Positions 1 to 5,621 of a stretch of 5,718 bases of DNA are shown here, piece after piece. Origin of the DNA: Gammaproteobacteria bacterium (lineage in GTDB: Bacteria > Pseudomonadota > Gammaproteobacteria > DSM-16500); assembly GCA_009885665.1 (NCBI GenBank), contig VFKI01000175.1:1-5718 (forward strand), given 5' to 3'. A model generated the notes under the pieces. That model made no database searches. It was not told where the DNA came from and saw nothing but the letters and a program-made list of their open reading frames with translations. How positions within the stretch are numbered: position 1 is the stretch's first letter; each line of letters opens with the position of its first letter. A program made the position numbers and the translations under genes.

Positions 1-20
1 CAGATAAAAAATATACGAAT

Positions 21-164
21 GCCGGCATTTCGCACCGAAGTATTTTTTGTATAAATCGAGGCAAAAATGGCTTTTAAAGCGCAGTTTACATGCAAGTAAA
101 TGAGCATTTAAAACACATTTCTAACGAAGAGTTATCAAAAAAGACAAAGGTGCGAAATGTCGGC
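21..164. repeat. 144-bp imperfect palindromic element with 16-bp inverted ends
   Basis: The segment is symmetric about 92.5 with no insertions between the arms. By hand count 46 of 72 position pairs are Watson-Crick complementary. The outer arms 21-36 and 149-164 pair over 16 positions (15 Watson-Crick and one G-U at 25/160). Further paired blocks are 43-49 with 136-142, 65-69 with 116-120, 72-78 with 107-113, and a central stem 85-89 with 96-100. This looks like a mobile or dispersed palindromic repeat (MITE-like or hairpin family). It ends 15 nt before the first gene, so it could also form a leader hairpin if transcribed. No clear target-site duplication abuts the ends. The central 34 bp recur near the right end of the window. 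Confidence 0.75.
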
Positions 165-179
165 TAATGGAGAATAAAA

Positions 180-887
180 ATGTCATTCATACTAAAATTA
201 CGTCAATACGCTACTTCTTACGCACCTTACGCGCCCGCCTTCCACGAAGCCTGCAGCACAGCGTTGTCTGCGACTTTTTCAGGGGCATTTGGATATTTTA
301 TTTTTAATGATAAAGTGGAGGCGGCCGGTCTGTTCAAACCTGCGGGTGGGATTATCATAGCAAATGCAGCGTTCGGGATAGCGCGTATTTTGGCATCAGA
401 AGAACGCGCAGCTTGGAAAGGCTGCGACATGGTAATGACAGGCGTGTTTACAGGTTTAGCTGCGTCAGCGATATTTCTACCGATGCCCAAGTGGCAGCAA
501 AATACGTTGTTCCTTACGGCGCTTTCACTGGGCGCAGGTTATAACGTTTTTAAATATAAAATAAAAAAAGCATCTGCTGATGTTACGCAGACGCCAGGTT
601 GGCGTGTTGCTACTCAGTTGGGGCTTGATACTCTGCTGATCACAGGCGTCGCAGGTGGGGTGGTTGCGGAAAATAGATGGGGAGCGATTCCTGGCGAGGC
701 AGGTGCGGTGGGTGACGTGGTTATGCATGCGACTAATATGTATTCAATGTGGCAGCGGCGTCGCTATCAAACTTTATCTTCTCCTGTCAGTGACAGTCAG
801 CCGCCGCAAAGCCCAGCTTCTTGGGTGAGCTCAGCGTCTTCGGAGGATTCTTATATAATCCCAGAGAGAGGGAGGGGCTTTCAATAA
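180..887 (+). CDS. Unrecognised multi-spanning membrane protein with Ser/Pro-rich C-terminal tail
   Basis: I do not recognise this 235-residue protein. The start is supported by GGAG at 169-172, 7 nt before the ATG. Hydrophobic, Gly/Ala-rich stretches lie near residues 24-43, 51-72, 83-102, 107-124 and 146-164, with a weaker one near 172-190, so about five or six membrane segments are likely. There is no classic cleavable signal peptide. After a basic cluster (RRR, 193-195) the last 40 residues are polar and rich in Ser and Pro, and probably disordered. Small residues with GxxxG-like spacing suggest packed helices in the bilayer. The gene stands apart from the operon: 72 nt and a strong promoter separate it from yceD, and a palindromic repeat lies just upstream. 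A transporter is unlikely at this size. A small integral membrane protein, or a secreted host-directed protein if the organism is intracellular, are only guesses. Confidence 0.75.
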   Translation: MSFILKLRQYATSYAPYAPAFHEACSTALSATFSGAFGYFIFNDKVEAAGLFKPAGGIIIANAAFGIARILASEERAAWKGCDMVMTGVFTGLAASAIFLPMPKWQQNTLFLTALSLGAGYNVFKYKIKKASADVTQTPGWRVATQLGLDTLLITGVAGGVVAENRWGAIPGEAGAVGDVVMHATNMYSMWQRRRYQTLSSPVSDSQPPQSPASWVSSASSEDSYIIPERGRGFQ

Positions 888-921
888 TATGAACCCTGCA
901 TAGATATCTACGATAAGCCAA

Positions 922-950
922 TTGACACTTTTCTTCAACGCGCCTACAAT
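922..950 (+). promoter_or_regulatory. Sigma70-type promoter for the yceD-rpmF-plsX-fab operon
   Basis: TTGACA (922-927) is a perfect -35 box, followed after 17 nt by TACAAT (945-950), one mismatch from the -10 consensus. Seven bases downstream puts the expected transcription start near 957, with A960 the nearest purine in range. The yceD ATG begins at 960, so the leader would be 0 to about 6 nt. The bases between the -10 and the start (CGCGCTCT) form a GC-rich discriminator, the type associated with ppGpp/DksA-sensitive promoters. That regulation is inference from the sequence type. Confidence 0.75.
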
Positions 951-959
951 CGCGCTCTT

Positions 960-1493
960 ATGCGTAAACAAACTGAATTACCATTGACGATAGATCCTTT
1001 CCGCGCTGCCGGGCGTGCCCAGCAGCTGGCGGGGCGTATCGCAATTGCTGACATGGCGCGGCTGGCGGAAAGCCTTGCTGCATCAACCGGTAGTGCTGTT
1101 GTTCGTTTGGCATTTGATACGGACGAAGCTAAAGTGCCACACGTTAATGGCGAATTGGTTGCTGATTTGCAATTAGAGTGTCAACGGTGTTTACAGTCAT
1201 TCACCCATCAAATTGTCAGTCAATTTCGGTTGGGATTACTGCATAGTGAAGCCGATGCTGCGAACTTATCGCCGTCTTATGAACCGTGGGTTGTCACCGC
1301 CGGTGAATTAATTCTACGCGATATGATCGAGGAAGAGTTATTAATTAGCTTACCCATCGTGCCGATGCATGATGCGGCAAGCTGTCCAGTGGGCGCTGCG
1401 CAATTGGATTCATCCGATCCATTATCCGATGAATCTCAAGCCCATAACCCGTTTAGTGTGATTGAAAAATTATGCGGTAAAGAAACCGTTTAA
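960..1493 (+). CDS. yceD: YceD/DUF177 family protein, L32-linked ribosome factor
   Basis: This is a 177-residue cytoplasmic DUF177 protein, close to the E. coli YceD length of about 173. The family almost always sits directly before rpmF and has been linked to 23S rRNA accumulation; its biochemical role is not settled. Diagnostic features are the N-terminal LPLTIDPFRAA (7-17), the family core ECQRCLQSFTH (73-83) with its Cys-x2-Cys pair (74, 77), the acidic helix with LPIVPMHD (131-138), a Cys at 142, and the C-terminal NPFSVIEKL (163-171). The ATG at 960 is chosen because its first residues align with the start of E. coli YceD; the next Met (32) would remove this conserved part. There is no Shine-Dalgarno sequence ahead of it, which fits a leaderless transcript from the promoter at 922-950. 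rpmF follows after 15 nt. Confidence 0.93.
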   Translation: MRKQTELPLTIDPFRAAGRAQQLAGRIAIADMARLAESLAASTGSAVVRLAFDTDEAKVPHVNGELVADLQLECQRCLQSFTHQIVSQFRLGLLHSEADAANLSPSYEPWVVTAGELILRDMIEEELLISLPIVPMHDAASCPVGAAQLDSSDPLSDESQAHNPFSVIEKLCGKETV

Positions 1494-1508
1494 CGAGGAG
1501 TTGTTCGT

Positions 1509-1715
1509 ATGGCCGTTCAAAAAAGTCGTGTTACCCCTTCCCGTCGTGGCATGCGTCGCGCCCATGATGCCTTGACCGGCCCAACATTATCAGTTGACAG
1601 TGTCACCGGTGAAACGCATCGTCGTCATCACGTTAGCCCAGAAGGGTATTATCGTGGCCGTCAAGTGATCGCCAGCCCAGCTGTCGAAGACGAAGATACT
1701 GATACTGAAGAGTAG
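1509..1715 (+). CDS. rpmF: 50S ribosomal protein L32 (bL32) with acidic C-terminal extension
   Basis: bL32 is a small basic protein of the large ribosomal subunit. The 68-residue product begins MAVQKSRVTPSRRGMRRAHD and contains GETHRRHHVSPEGYYRGRQV (34-53), both typical of the gammaproteobacterial, cysteine-free (non-zinc) form. The start has a strong GAGGAG at 1495-1500, 8 nt before the ATG. E. coli L32 has 57 residues and ends just after the YYRGRKVI segment. Here about 11 residues follow, and seven of the last nine are Asp or Glu, opposite in charge to the rest of the protein. The tail DNA includes a GATACT tandem duplication (1695-1706), which may show how it grew. The stop codon is followed by only two codons before the plsX start in the same frame. 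Confidence 0.97.
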   Translation: MAVQKSRVTPSRRGMRRAHDALTGPTLSVDSVTGETHRRHHVSPEGYYRGRQVIASPAVEDEDTDTEE

Positions 1716-1724
1716 TCCGGCTTG
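1707..1724 (+). promoter_or_regulatory. Weak ribosome site and TTG start region of plsX
   Basis: GAAGAG (1707-1712), which also encodes the last two L32 residues, is the only purine-rich stretch near the plsX start and lies 9 nt before TTG at 1722. There is no good AGGAGG-like site. The rpmF stop TAG (1713-1715) is in the plsX frame, so nothing further upstream can be its start. Translation of plsX probably depends on ribosomes finishing rpmF (inference). Confidence 0.5.
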
Positions 1725-2759
1725 AATCCGGTTACCCTTGCCATAGACGCAATGGGCGGCGACCGCGGCGCGATAGTCGTCGTGCCTGCCGCGCTCAAAT
1801 TGCTGGCTAAATATAATGACACGCGTCTTATATTGGTCGGTGATGAAACGATTGTGCAGCGCGAATTACAGCGTGCTGGCGGCAAAGTGTCGGATCGTCT
1901 GTTAATTCATCATGCGTCGCAAAGTGTGGCGATGGATGAATCGCCGACGCAAGCCTTGCGCAGTAAAAAAGATTCTTCGATGCGCGTGGCATTAAATTTA
2001 GTTAAGGCGGGCGAAGCTGCGGCGTGTGTCAGCGCGGGCAATACCGGGGCTTTGATGGCAACGGCTTATTTTGTATTAAAAACATTGCCAGGCATCGATA
2101 GGCCCGCCATTGTTTCGCTGGTACCGACGCGCACGGGTAATGGCGCGCACATGTTGGATCTCGGTGCAAATGTTGATTCAACACCGCAACATTTATTGCA
2201 ATTTGCTGTCATGGCGGCGGTATTGGCGTCTGCTGTACACGGTATCGCTCGGCCACGCGTCAGTTTACTGAATATCGGCCATGAAGATATCAAGGGCAAT
2301 GAATTAGTCCGTGAAACGGCACGATTGCTGACGTCAAGTGGTTTAGTCAATTATATTGGCTTTGTCGAAGCCGACCAAATCTATGCTGGCACAACGGATG
2401 TCATCGTTTGTGATGGTTTTGTCGGTAATATTGCGTTAAAAGCCTCCGAAGGCGTGGCGCATCTTATTAAAAAAATTATGCGCGAAGAATTTGAGCGTAA
2501 TCTCTTAACGCGCTTAGCCGCCGTGGTGTGTCTGCCGGTGTTGCGCCGCGTTGGGCGGCGTATCAATCCAGATCATTATAATGGTGCAACGTTAATTGGT
2601 TTGCGTGGTGTCGTGATAAAAAGCCATGGTGGCGCCAATGCAGATGCTTTTTTGGCAGCGTTGGAAAGAGCGCGTCTGCAAGCGGCAAAAAATATTACTG
2701 CACAAATCAGTCAGGAAGTCAGTCGTTTGCTTAACCAAACAGAAGCAGGGTCTGCATGA
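1722..2759 (+). CDS. plsX: Phosphate acyltransferase PlsX
   Basis: PlsX converts acyl-ACP and phosphate to acyl-phosphate, the acyl donor for PlsY in glycerol-3-phosphate acylation, and acts as a peripheral membrane enzyme. The 345-residue product is near the family length (E. coli 356). Recognisable segments are LAIDAMGGD (6-14), VSAGNTGALM (103-112), LDLGANVD (145-152), LLNIGHEDIKGNE (182-194), DVIVCDGFVGN (226-236), INPDHYNGA (281-289) and VIKSHGGAN (298-306). The start is TTG: an in-frame stop lies 9 nt upstream, and the first ATG (1752) would cut through the conserved DAMGGD motif. The region around 250-280 is the variable membrane-facing segment in this family. The gene ends in an ATGA overlap with fabH, which implies translational coupling. 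Confidence 0.96.
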   Translation: MNPVTLAIDAMGGDRGAIVVVPAALKLLAKYNDTRLILVGDETIVQRELQRAGGKVSDRLLIHHASQSVAMDESPTQALRSKKDSSMRVALNLVKAGEAAACVSAGNTGALMATAYFVLKTLPGIDRPAIVSLVPTRTGNGAHMLDLGANVDSTPQHLLQFAVMAAVLASAVHGIARPRVSLLNIGHEDIKGNELVRETARLLTSSGLVNYIGFVEADQIYAGTTDVIVCDGFVGNIALKASEGVAHLIKKIMREEFERNLLTRLAAVVCLPVLRRVGRRINPDHYNGATLIGLRGVVIKSHGGANADAFLAALERARLQAAKNITAQISQEVSRLLNQTEAGSA

Positions 2760-3727
2760 AATATTCTTGTATACGCGGTACCGGCAGCTATTTGCCCGCA
2801 CAAGTGGTGACGAATTACGATCTTGAAAAAAAAATAGAGACAACGCATCAATGGATAGTCGAGCGGACAGGTATTCATTCTCGCCATATCGCTGAAGATC
2901 ATGAGTCAGCACTGAGTATGGCGGAGGCTGCGGGCCGTGCAGCGTTGGCGATGGCCGGCATTGCTGCGGCAGATCTCGATATGATTATCGTCGCGACCAC
3001 CACCCCCGAACGCGTTTTTCCGGCTACAGCGTGTGAATTACAAGCGGCGTTGGGTGCCGGTCAATGTCCCGCTTTTGATTTAAACGCAACAGCGTGCGCG
3101 GGTTTCATGTATGGCATCGGCATTGCCGATCAATTTATTCGTACCGGTAAAATAAAACACGCGCTGGTGATTGGCAGTGAAATGATGTCACGGATAGTCG
3201 ACTGGAGCGATCGCCGTACCTGTGTTTTATTTGGTGATGGTGCAGGCGCGGTGGTGTTGAGTTCGAGTGATACCCCCGGTATTATGACGACCTGCTTACA
3301 TGCGGATGGACGTTTTGTCGATATGCTGAATATTCCGAGTAATTTAGGGCGTCCGACGAGTCGTAAATTTACCGGTCAAGCGGTACTCAATATGCAGGGT
3401 AATACATTGTTTCGCCAAGCGGTGAATATTTTGGGCGGCTTGTTTGATGAGACGCTTGCCGCAGGTGGCGTCAGTGCAAAAGAAATTGACTGGTTAATTC
3501 CGCATCAGGCGAATTTACGCATCATCGATGCAATGGCAAAAAAATTGGATCTACCGACTGAACGTGTAGCGATCACCTTAGCAACGCATGCGAATACATC
3601 GAGCGCCTCGATTCCCTTAGCATTAGATGGTTCGGTGCGCGATGGCCGCATCAAGCGCGGCGATTTATTGCTATTAGAAGGCTTTGGCGGTGGCTTGGCG
3701 TGGGGTTCGGCGTTAGTGAGGTTTTGA
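2756..3727 (+). CDS. fabH: 3-oxoacyl-ACP synthase III (KAS III) FabH
   Basis: FabH condenses acetyl-CoA with malonyl-ACP to give acetoacetyl-ACP and so starts each fatty-acid chain in the cytoplasm. The 323-residue protein (E. coli 317) has the full thiolase-fold catalytic triad: Cys114 in ATACAGF, His250 in IPHQANLRII, and Asn280 in HANTSSASIP. Other family marks are ERTGIHSRH (36-44), LFGDGAGAVVL (158-168) and the C-terminal GFGGGLAWGSALVRF (309-323). The ATG overlaps the plsX stop by four bases (ATGA), with AGGG at 2747-2750 five bases ahead. The last bases overlap the fabD start. The intact triad and genomic setting argue against a secondary-metabolite KAS III homologue. Confidence 0.97.
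   Translation: MKYSCIRGTGSYLPAQVVTNYDLEKKIETTHQWIVERTGIHSRHIAEDHESALSMAEAAGRAALAMAGIAAADLDMIIVATTTPERVFPATACELQAALGAGQCPAFDLNATACAGFMYGIGIADQFIRTGKIKHALVIGSEMMSRIVDWSDRRTCVLFGDGAGAVVLSSSDTPGIMTTCLHADGRFVDMLNIPSNLGRPTSRKFTGQAVLNMQGNTLFRQAVNILGGLFDETLAAGGVSAKEIDWLIPHQANLRIIDAMAKKLDLPTERVAITLATHANTSSASIPLALDGSVRDGRIKRGDLLLLEGFGGGLAWGSALVRF
3718..3721 (+). promoter_or_regulatory. Ribosome binding site deciding the fabD start
   Basis: GAGG, inside the last codons of fabH, lies 5 nt before ATG at 3727 and 8 nt before a second in-frame ATG at 3730. Either can be used. A GTG at 3700 in the same frame has no such site and would add nine residues absent from E. coli FabD. Confidence 0.55.
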
Positions 3728-4662
3728 TGATGTCTTCTGCGTATGCCATTATTTTTCCCGGTCAAGGTTCGCAATCAGTGGGTATGCTGGCGGATATCGC
3801 TAATCGCCATCCGCAGATTAAAACCGTTTTCAGCGAAGCTTCAGATATCCTCGGCTATGATTTATGGCAATTGACCCAGCAAGGTCCGCTCGAAAAACTC
3901 AATGAAACCGAATATACCCAACCCGCATTGTTAACCGCGTCTTGGGCATTATGGCAAATATTACGCGAAACGTTATCGCAGGCGCCACAGTATCTCGCCG
4001 GTCACAGCTTGGGTGAATACTGTGCGTTACTGGTTGCCAATGCGTTATCTTTCCCCGATGCGGTACGCTTAGTCGCCGCGCGCGGCCGATTTATGCAACA
4101 AGCCGTCCCCGTCGGTCAAGGTGCGCTTGCAGCCATTATCGGTTTAGATGAGGCGAGTATACAGTCTGTTTGCGCAGACGCGGCGCAAGGTGACGTATTA
4201 GCGCCAGCCAATTACAATTGCCCCGGTCAAACAGTGATTGCGGGGCGTGCGGCAGCAGTGGATCGCGCACTTGACTTGGCGCGTGCGGCGGGCGCAAAAA
4301 TTGCTAAACGTCTTGCGGTCAGTGTGCCCTCGCATTGTGCGTTGATGCGGCCTGCGGCAGAACAGTTGCAAGCGATGCTGGCGACGACGCCTATCGCGGT
4401 GCCGACTTTGCCCGTGATCAATAATGTGGATGTTAGGGTTTATCAAACGGCGGATGAAATACGGGATGGCTTGACGCGTCAATTATATAATCCCGTGCGC
4501 TGGGTGGCGACTATTCAATGGTTGCGCGCGGCGGGTGTCGAGAAATTAATTGAGTGCGGGCCTGGCAATATATTAGCGGGATTAAACCGCCGTATTGATG
4601 CCACGATGTCTGTGCAAACAGCGACATGGTATCTATTACAAAAGATAGGGCAGGGGAACTGA
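3727..4662 (+). CDS. fabD: Malonyl-CoA:ACP transacylase FabD
   Basis: FabD transfers malonyl from CoA to ACP, giving the two-carbon donor for FabH and later elongation. From ATG 3727 the product has 311 residues (E. coli 309). Key features are IIFPGQGSQ (8-16, oxyanion-hole Gln13), catalytic Ser94 in GHSLGEY (92-98), Arg119 for the malonyl carboxylate, and catalytic His203 in VSVPSHCALM (198-207). RQLYNPVRW (251-259) and ECGPGNILAGLNRRI (276-290) close the fold. ATG at 3730 is an equally possible start and is better spaced from the GAGG site. The initiation codon shares one base with the fabH stop. The last seven codons and the TGA lie inside a 43-bp sequence repeated downstream of fabG, so the extreme C-terminus (QKIGQGN) appears to be repeat-derived rather than ancestral; the active site is not affected. 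Confidence 0.96.
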   Translation: MMSSAYAIIFPGQGSQSVGMLADIANRHPQIKTVFSEASDILGYDLWQLTQQGPLEKLNETEYTQPALLTASWALWQILRETLSQAPQYLAGHSLGEYCALLVANALSFPDAVRLVAARGRFMQQAVPVGQGALAAIIGLDEASIQSVCADAAQGDVLAPANYNCPGQTVIAGRAAAVDRALDLARAAGAKIAKRLAVSVPSHCALMRPAAEQLQAMLATTPIAVPTLPVINNVDVRVYQTADEIRDGLTRQLYNPVRWVATIQWLRAAGVEKLIECGPGNILAGLNRRIDATMSVQTATWYLLQKIGQGN

Positions 4663-4680
4663 GTACCCGGCAAACTGCAT
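4638..4680. repeat. 43-bp direct repeat, copy 1 (fabD end and fabD-fabG gap)
   Basis: This segment matches 5503-5545 at 39 of 43 positions without gaps, exactly 865 bp apart. The differences are at 4646, 4651, 4667 and 4674. The core is AGGGGAACTGAGTAC followed by a CGGCAA/CTGCAT part. The repeat begins within fabD, supplies its stop codon, and ends 24 nt before the fabG ATG. Unlike copy 2, it lacks the left arm of a hairpin. Confidence 0.85.
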
Positions 4681-4704
4681 GGCTATAGAAATAGAAGGGG
4701 AAAT

Positions 4705-5454
4705 ATGCAAAAAAACTTAACGGGAAAATTAGCACTCGTAACAGGCGCGAGTCGCGGTATTGGTCGAGCGATTGCGCTCGAATTGGCGCGCGCCGGCGCG
4801 TTGGTGATTGGTACGGCGACGACGGATAATGGCGCGTTGGCAATTACGCGTGCTTTACACGATGCCGGCTTACACGGGCAGGGCATGGTATTGGATGTAT
4901 CCTCCGCTGCGGCAGTTGAAAAATTAGTCGATTTTTTAAAAGAACAACATGGCATGCCAGCAATTTTAGTGAATAATGCCGCCATCACGCGTGACAATTT
5001 ATTGTTACGGATGAAAGACGATGAATGGCAGGCCGTTTTGGATACGAATTTGGGCGGCGTTTTTCGTTTGGCGCGCACGTGTTTGCGCGATATGATTAAA
5101 AATCGCTGGGGGCGCATCATCAATATTAGCTCTGTGGTGGGTGCAACAGGTAATGCGGGTCAAGTGAATTATGCCGCCGCCAAGGCGGGTCTGGAAGCTT
5201 TTACGCGTTCATTGGCGCAAGAAGTTGCATCGCGTAATGTGACGGTGAATGCGGTCGCACCCGGTTTTATTGATACGGACATGACACGTGAATTACCTGA
5301 GGCGCAGCGCAGTGCTTTGTTGGCGAAAATTCCTTTGCAACGTATGGGGCAGCCAGAAGATATTGCGCAGACTGTGGCATTTTTGGCGTCAAATGCGGCA
5401 AGCTATATTACCGGTCAAACGTTACATGTGAATGGCGGCATGTATATGGCATAA
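4705..5454 (+). CDS. fabG: 3-oxoacyl-ACP reductase FabG
   Basis: FabG is the NADPH-dependent short-chain dehydrogenase that reduces 3-ketoacyl-ACP to 3-hydroxyacyl-ACP in every elongation cycle. The 249-residue product (E. coli 244) has the nucleotide-binding TGASRGIG (13-20), LDV (63-65), VNNAAITRD (89-97), and the catalytic tetrad Asn115, Ser143, Tyr156 and Lys160 (YAAAK). The C-terminal PGFIDTDMT (186-194) and ITGQTLHVNGGMYMA (235-249) are classic for the family. The start is supported by AAGGGG at 4695-4700. It is set slightly apart from the overlapping genes before it by a 42-nt gap containing a repeat. Many SDRs resemble FabG, but the operon position makes the biosynthetic role secure. 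Confidence 0.96.
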   Translation: MQKNLTGKLALVTGASRGIGRAIALELARAGALVIGTATTDNGALAITRALHDAGLHGQGMVLDVSSAAAVEKLVDFLKEQHGMPAILVNNAAITRDNLLLRMKDDEWQAVLDTNLGGVFRLARTCLRDMIKNRWGRIINISSVVGATGNAGQVNYAAAKAGLEAFTRSLAQEVASRNVTVNAVAPGFIDTDMTRELPEAQRSALLAKIPLQRMGQPEDIAQTVAFLASNAASYITGQTLHVNGGMYMA

Positions 5455-5468
5455 AAGTATATGGCATA
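5442..5468. repeat. 12-bp short direct repeat at the fabG stop
   Basis: GTATATGGCATA occurs at 5442-5453 and again at 5457-5468, with only AAA between. The first copy encodes most of the last residues of FabG and the first two bases of its stop. The second copy ends at the left arm of the stem-loop that follows. It could be a small tandem duplication or a footprint of insertion and excision. Confidence 0.7.
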
Positions 5469-5514
5469 CCTCTCTTTTGTGAGAGGCTAAAAATCGCATC
5501 TCACAAAAGAGAGG
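5469..5514. repeat. Perfect 16-bp stem-loop after fabG
   Basis: CCTCTCTTTTGTGAGA (5469-5484) is exactly complementary to TCTCACAAAAGAGAGG (5499-5514), with a 14-nt loop. It lies 14 nt after the fabG stop and would fold strongly in RNA. No T-run follows on either strand, so it is not a standard intrinsic terminator. It may act as a 3'-end stabiliser or processing site between fabG and whatever follows, or simply be part of an inserted repeat, since its right arm overlaps the 43-bp repeat. Confidence 0.8.
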
Positions 5515-5545
5515 GTAGGGGAACTGAGTACGCGGCAAGCTGCAT
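5503..5545. repeat. 43-bp direct repeat, copy 2 (downstream of fabG)
   Basis: This is the partner of 4638-4680 (39/43 identical, no gaps). Here the repeat starts inside the right arm of the 5469-5514 stem-loop. The sequence after it (from 5546) is not shared with the sequence after copy 1. Confidence 0.85.
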
Positions 5546-5621
5546 TGACTTTGATTTTACCCAAACTGCCGAAGCCTTTTGAGGTAACTGTTCAGGTACC
5601 TTAGGCGAACGGCCATCTTCG

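Noticed and set aside
47..56. TATAAA-like -10 box for the membrane-protein gene
   Set aside because: There is no acceptable -35 at 16-18 nt spacing, and it lies inside the palindrome arm.
2..180. AGATAAAAA (2-10) and AGAATAAAAA (171-180) as target-site duplication around the palindrome
   Set aside because: They are not identical and do not abut the ends at 21 and 164; A-rich matches are common here.
227..490. 87-codon minus-strand frame opposite the membrane-protein gene
   Set aside because: It is a shadow of the + strand gene, with no ribosome site or recognisable domain.
901..910. Perfect 10-bp palindrome TAGATATCTA just upstream of the -35 box
   Set aside because: It could be an operator half-site, but a 10-bp AT-rich palindrome is expected by chance and no known regulator site is recognised.
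2626..2826. 66-codon + strand frame overlapping plsX and fabH
   Set aside because: It is out of frame with two certain genes, and its composition is typical of a shifted reading of them.
2592..2912. 106-codon minus-strand frame across the plsX-fabH junction
   Set aside because: It lies antisense to two well-supported genes and has no recognisable features.
3700..3726. GTG start for fabD at 3700, adding nine residues
   Set aside because: There is no ribosome site before it, it overlaps fabH by 28 bases, and E. coli FabD begins close to the ATG at 3727/3730.
4683..5123. 146-codon minus-strand frame opposite fabG
   Set aside because: It covers the conserved FabG coding region on the other strand; its length follows from the codon bias of fabG.
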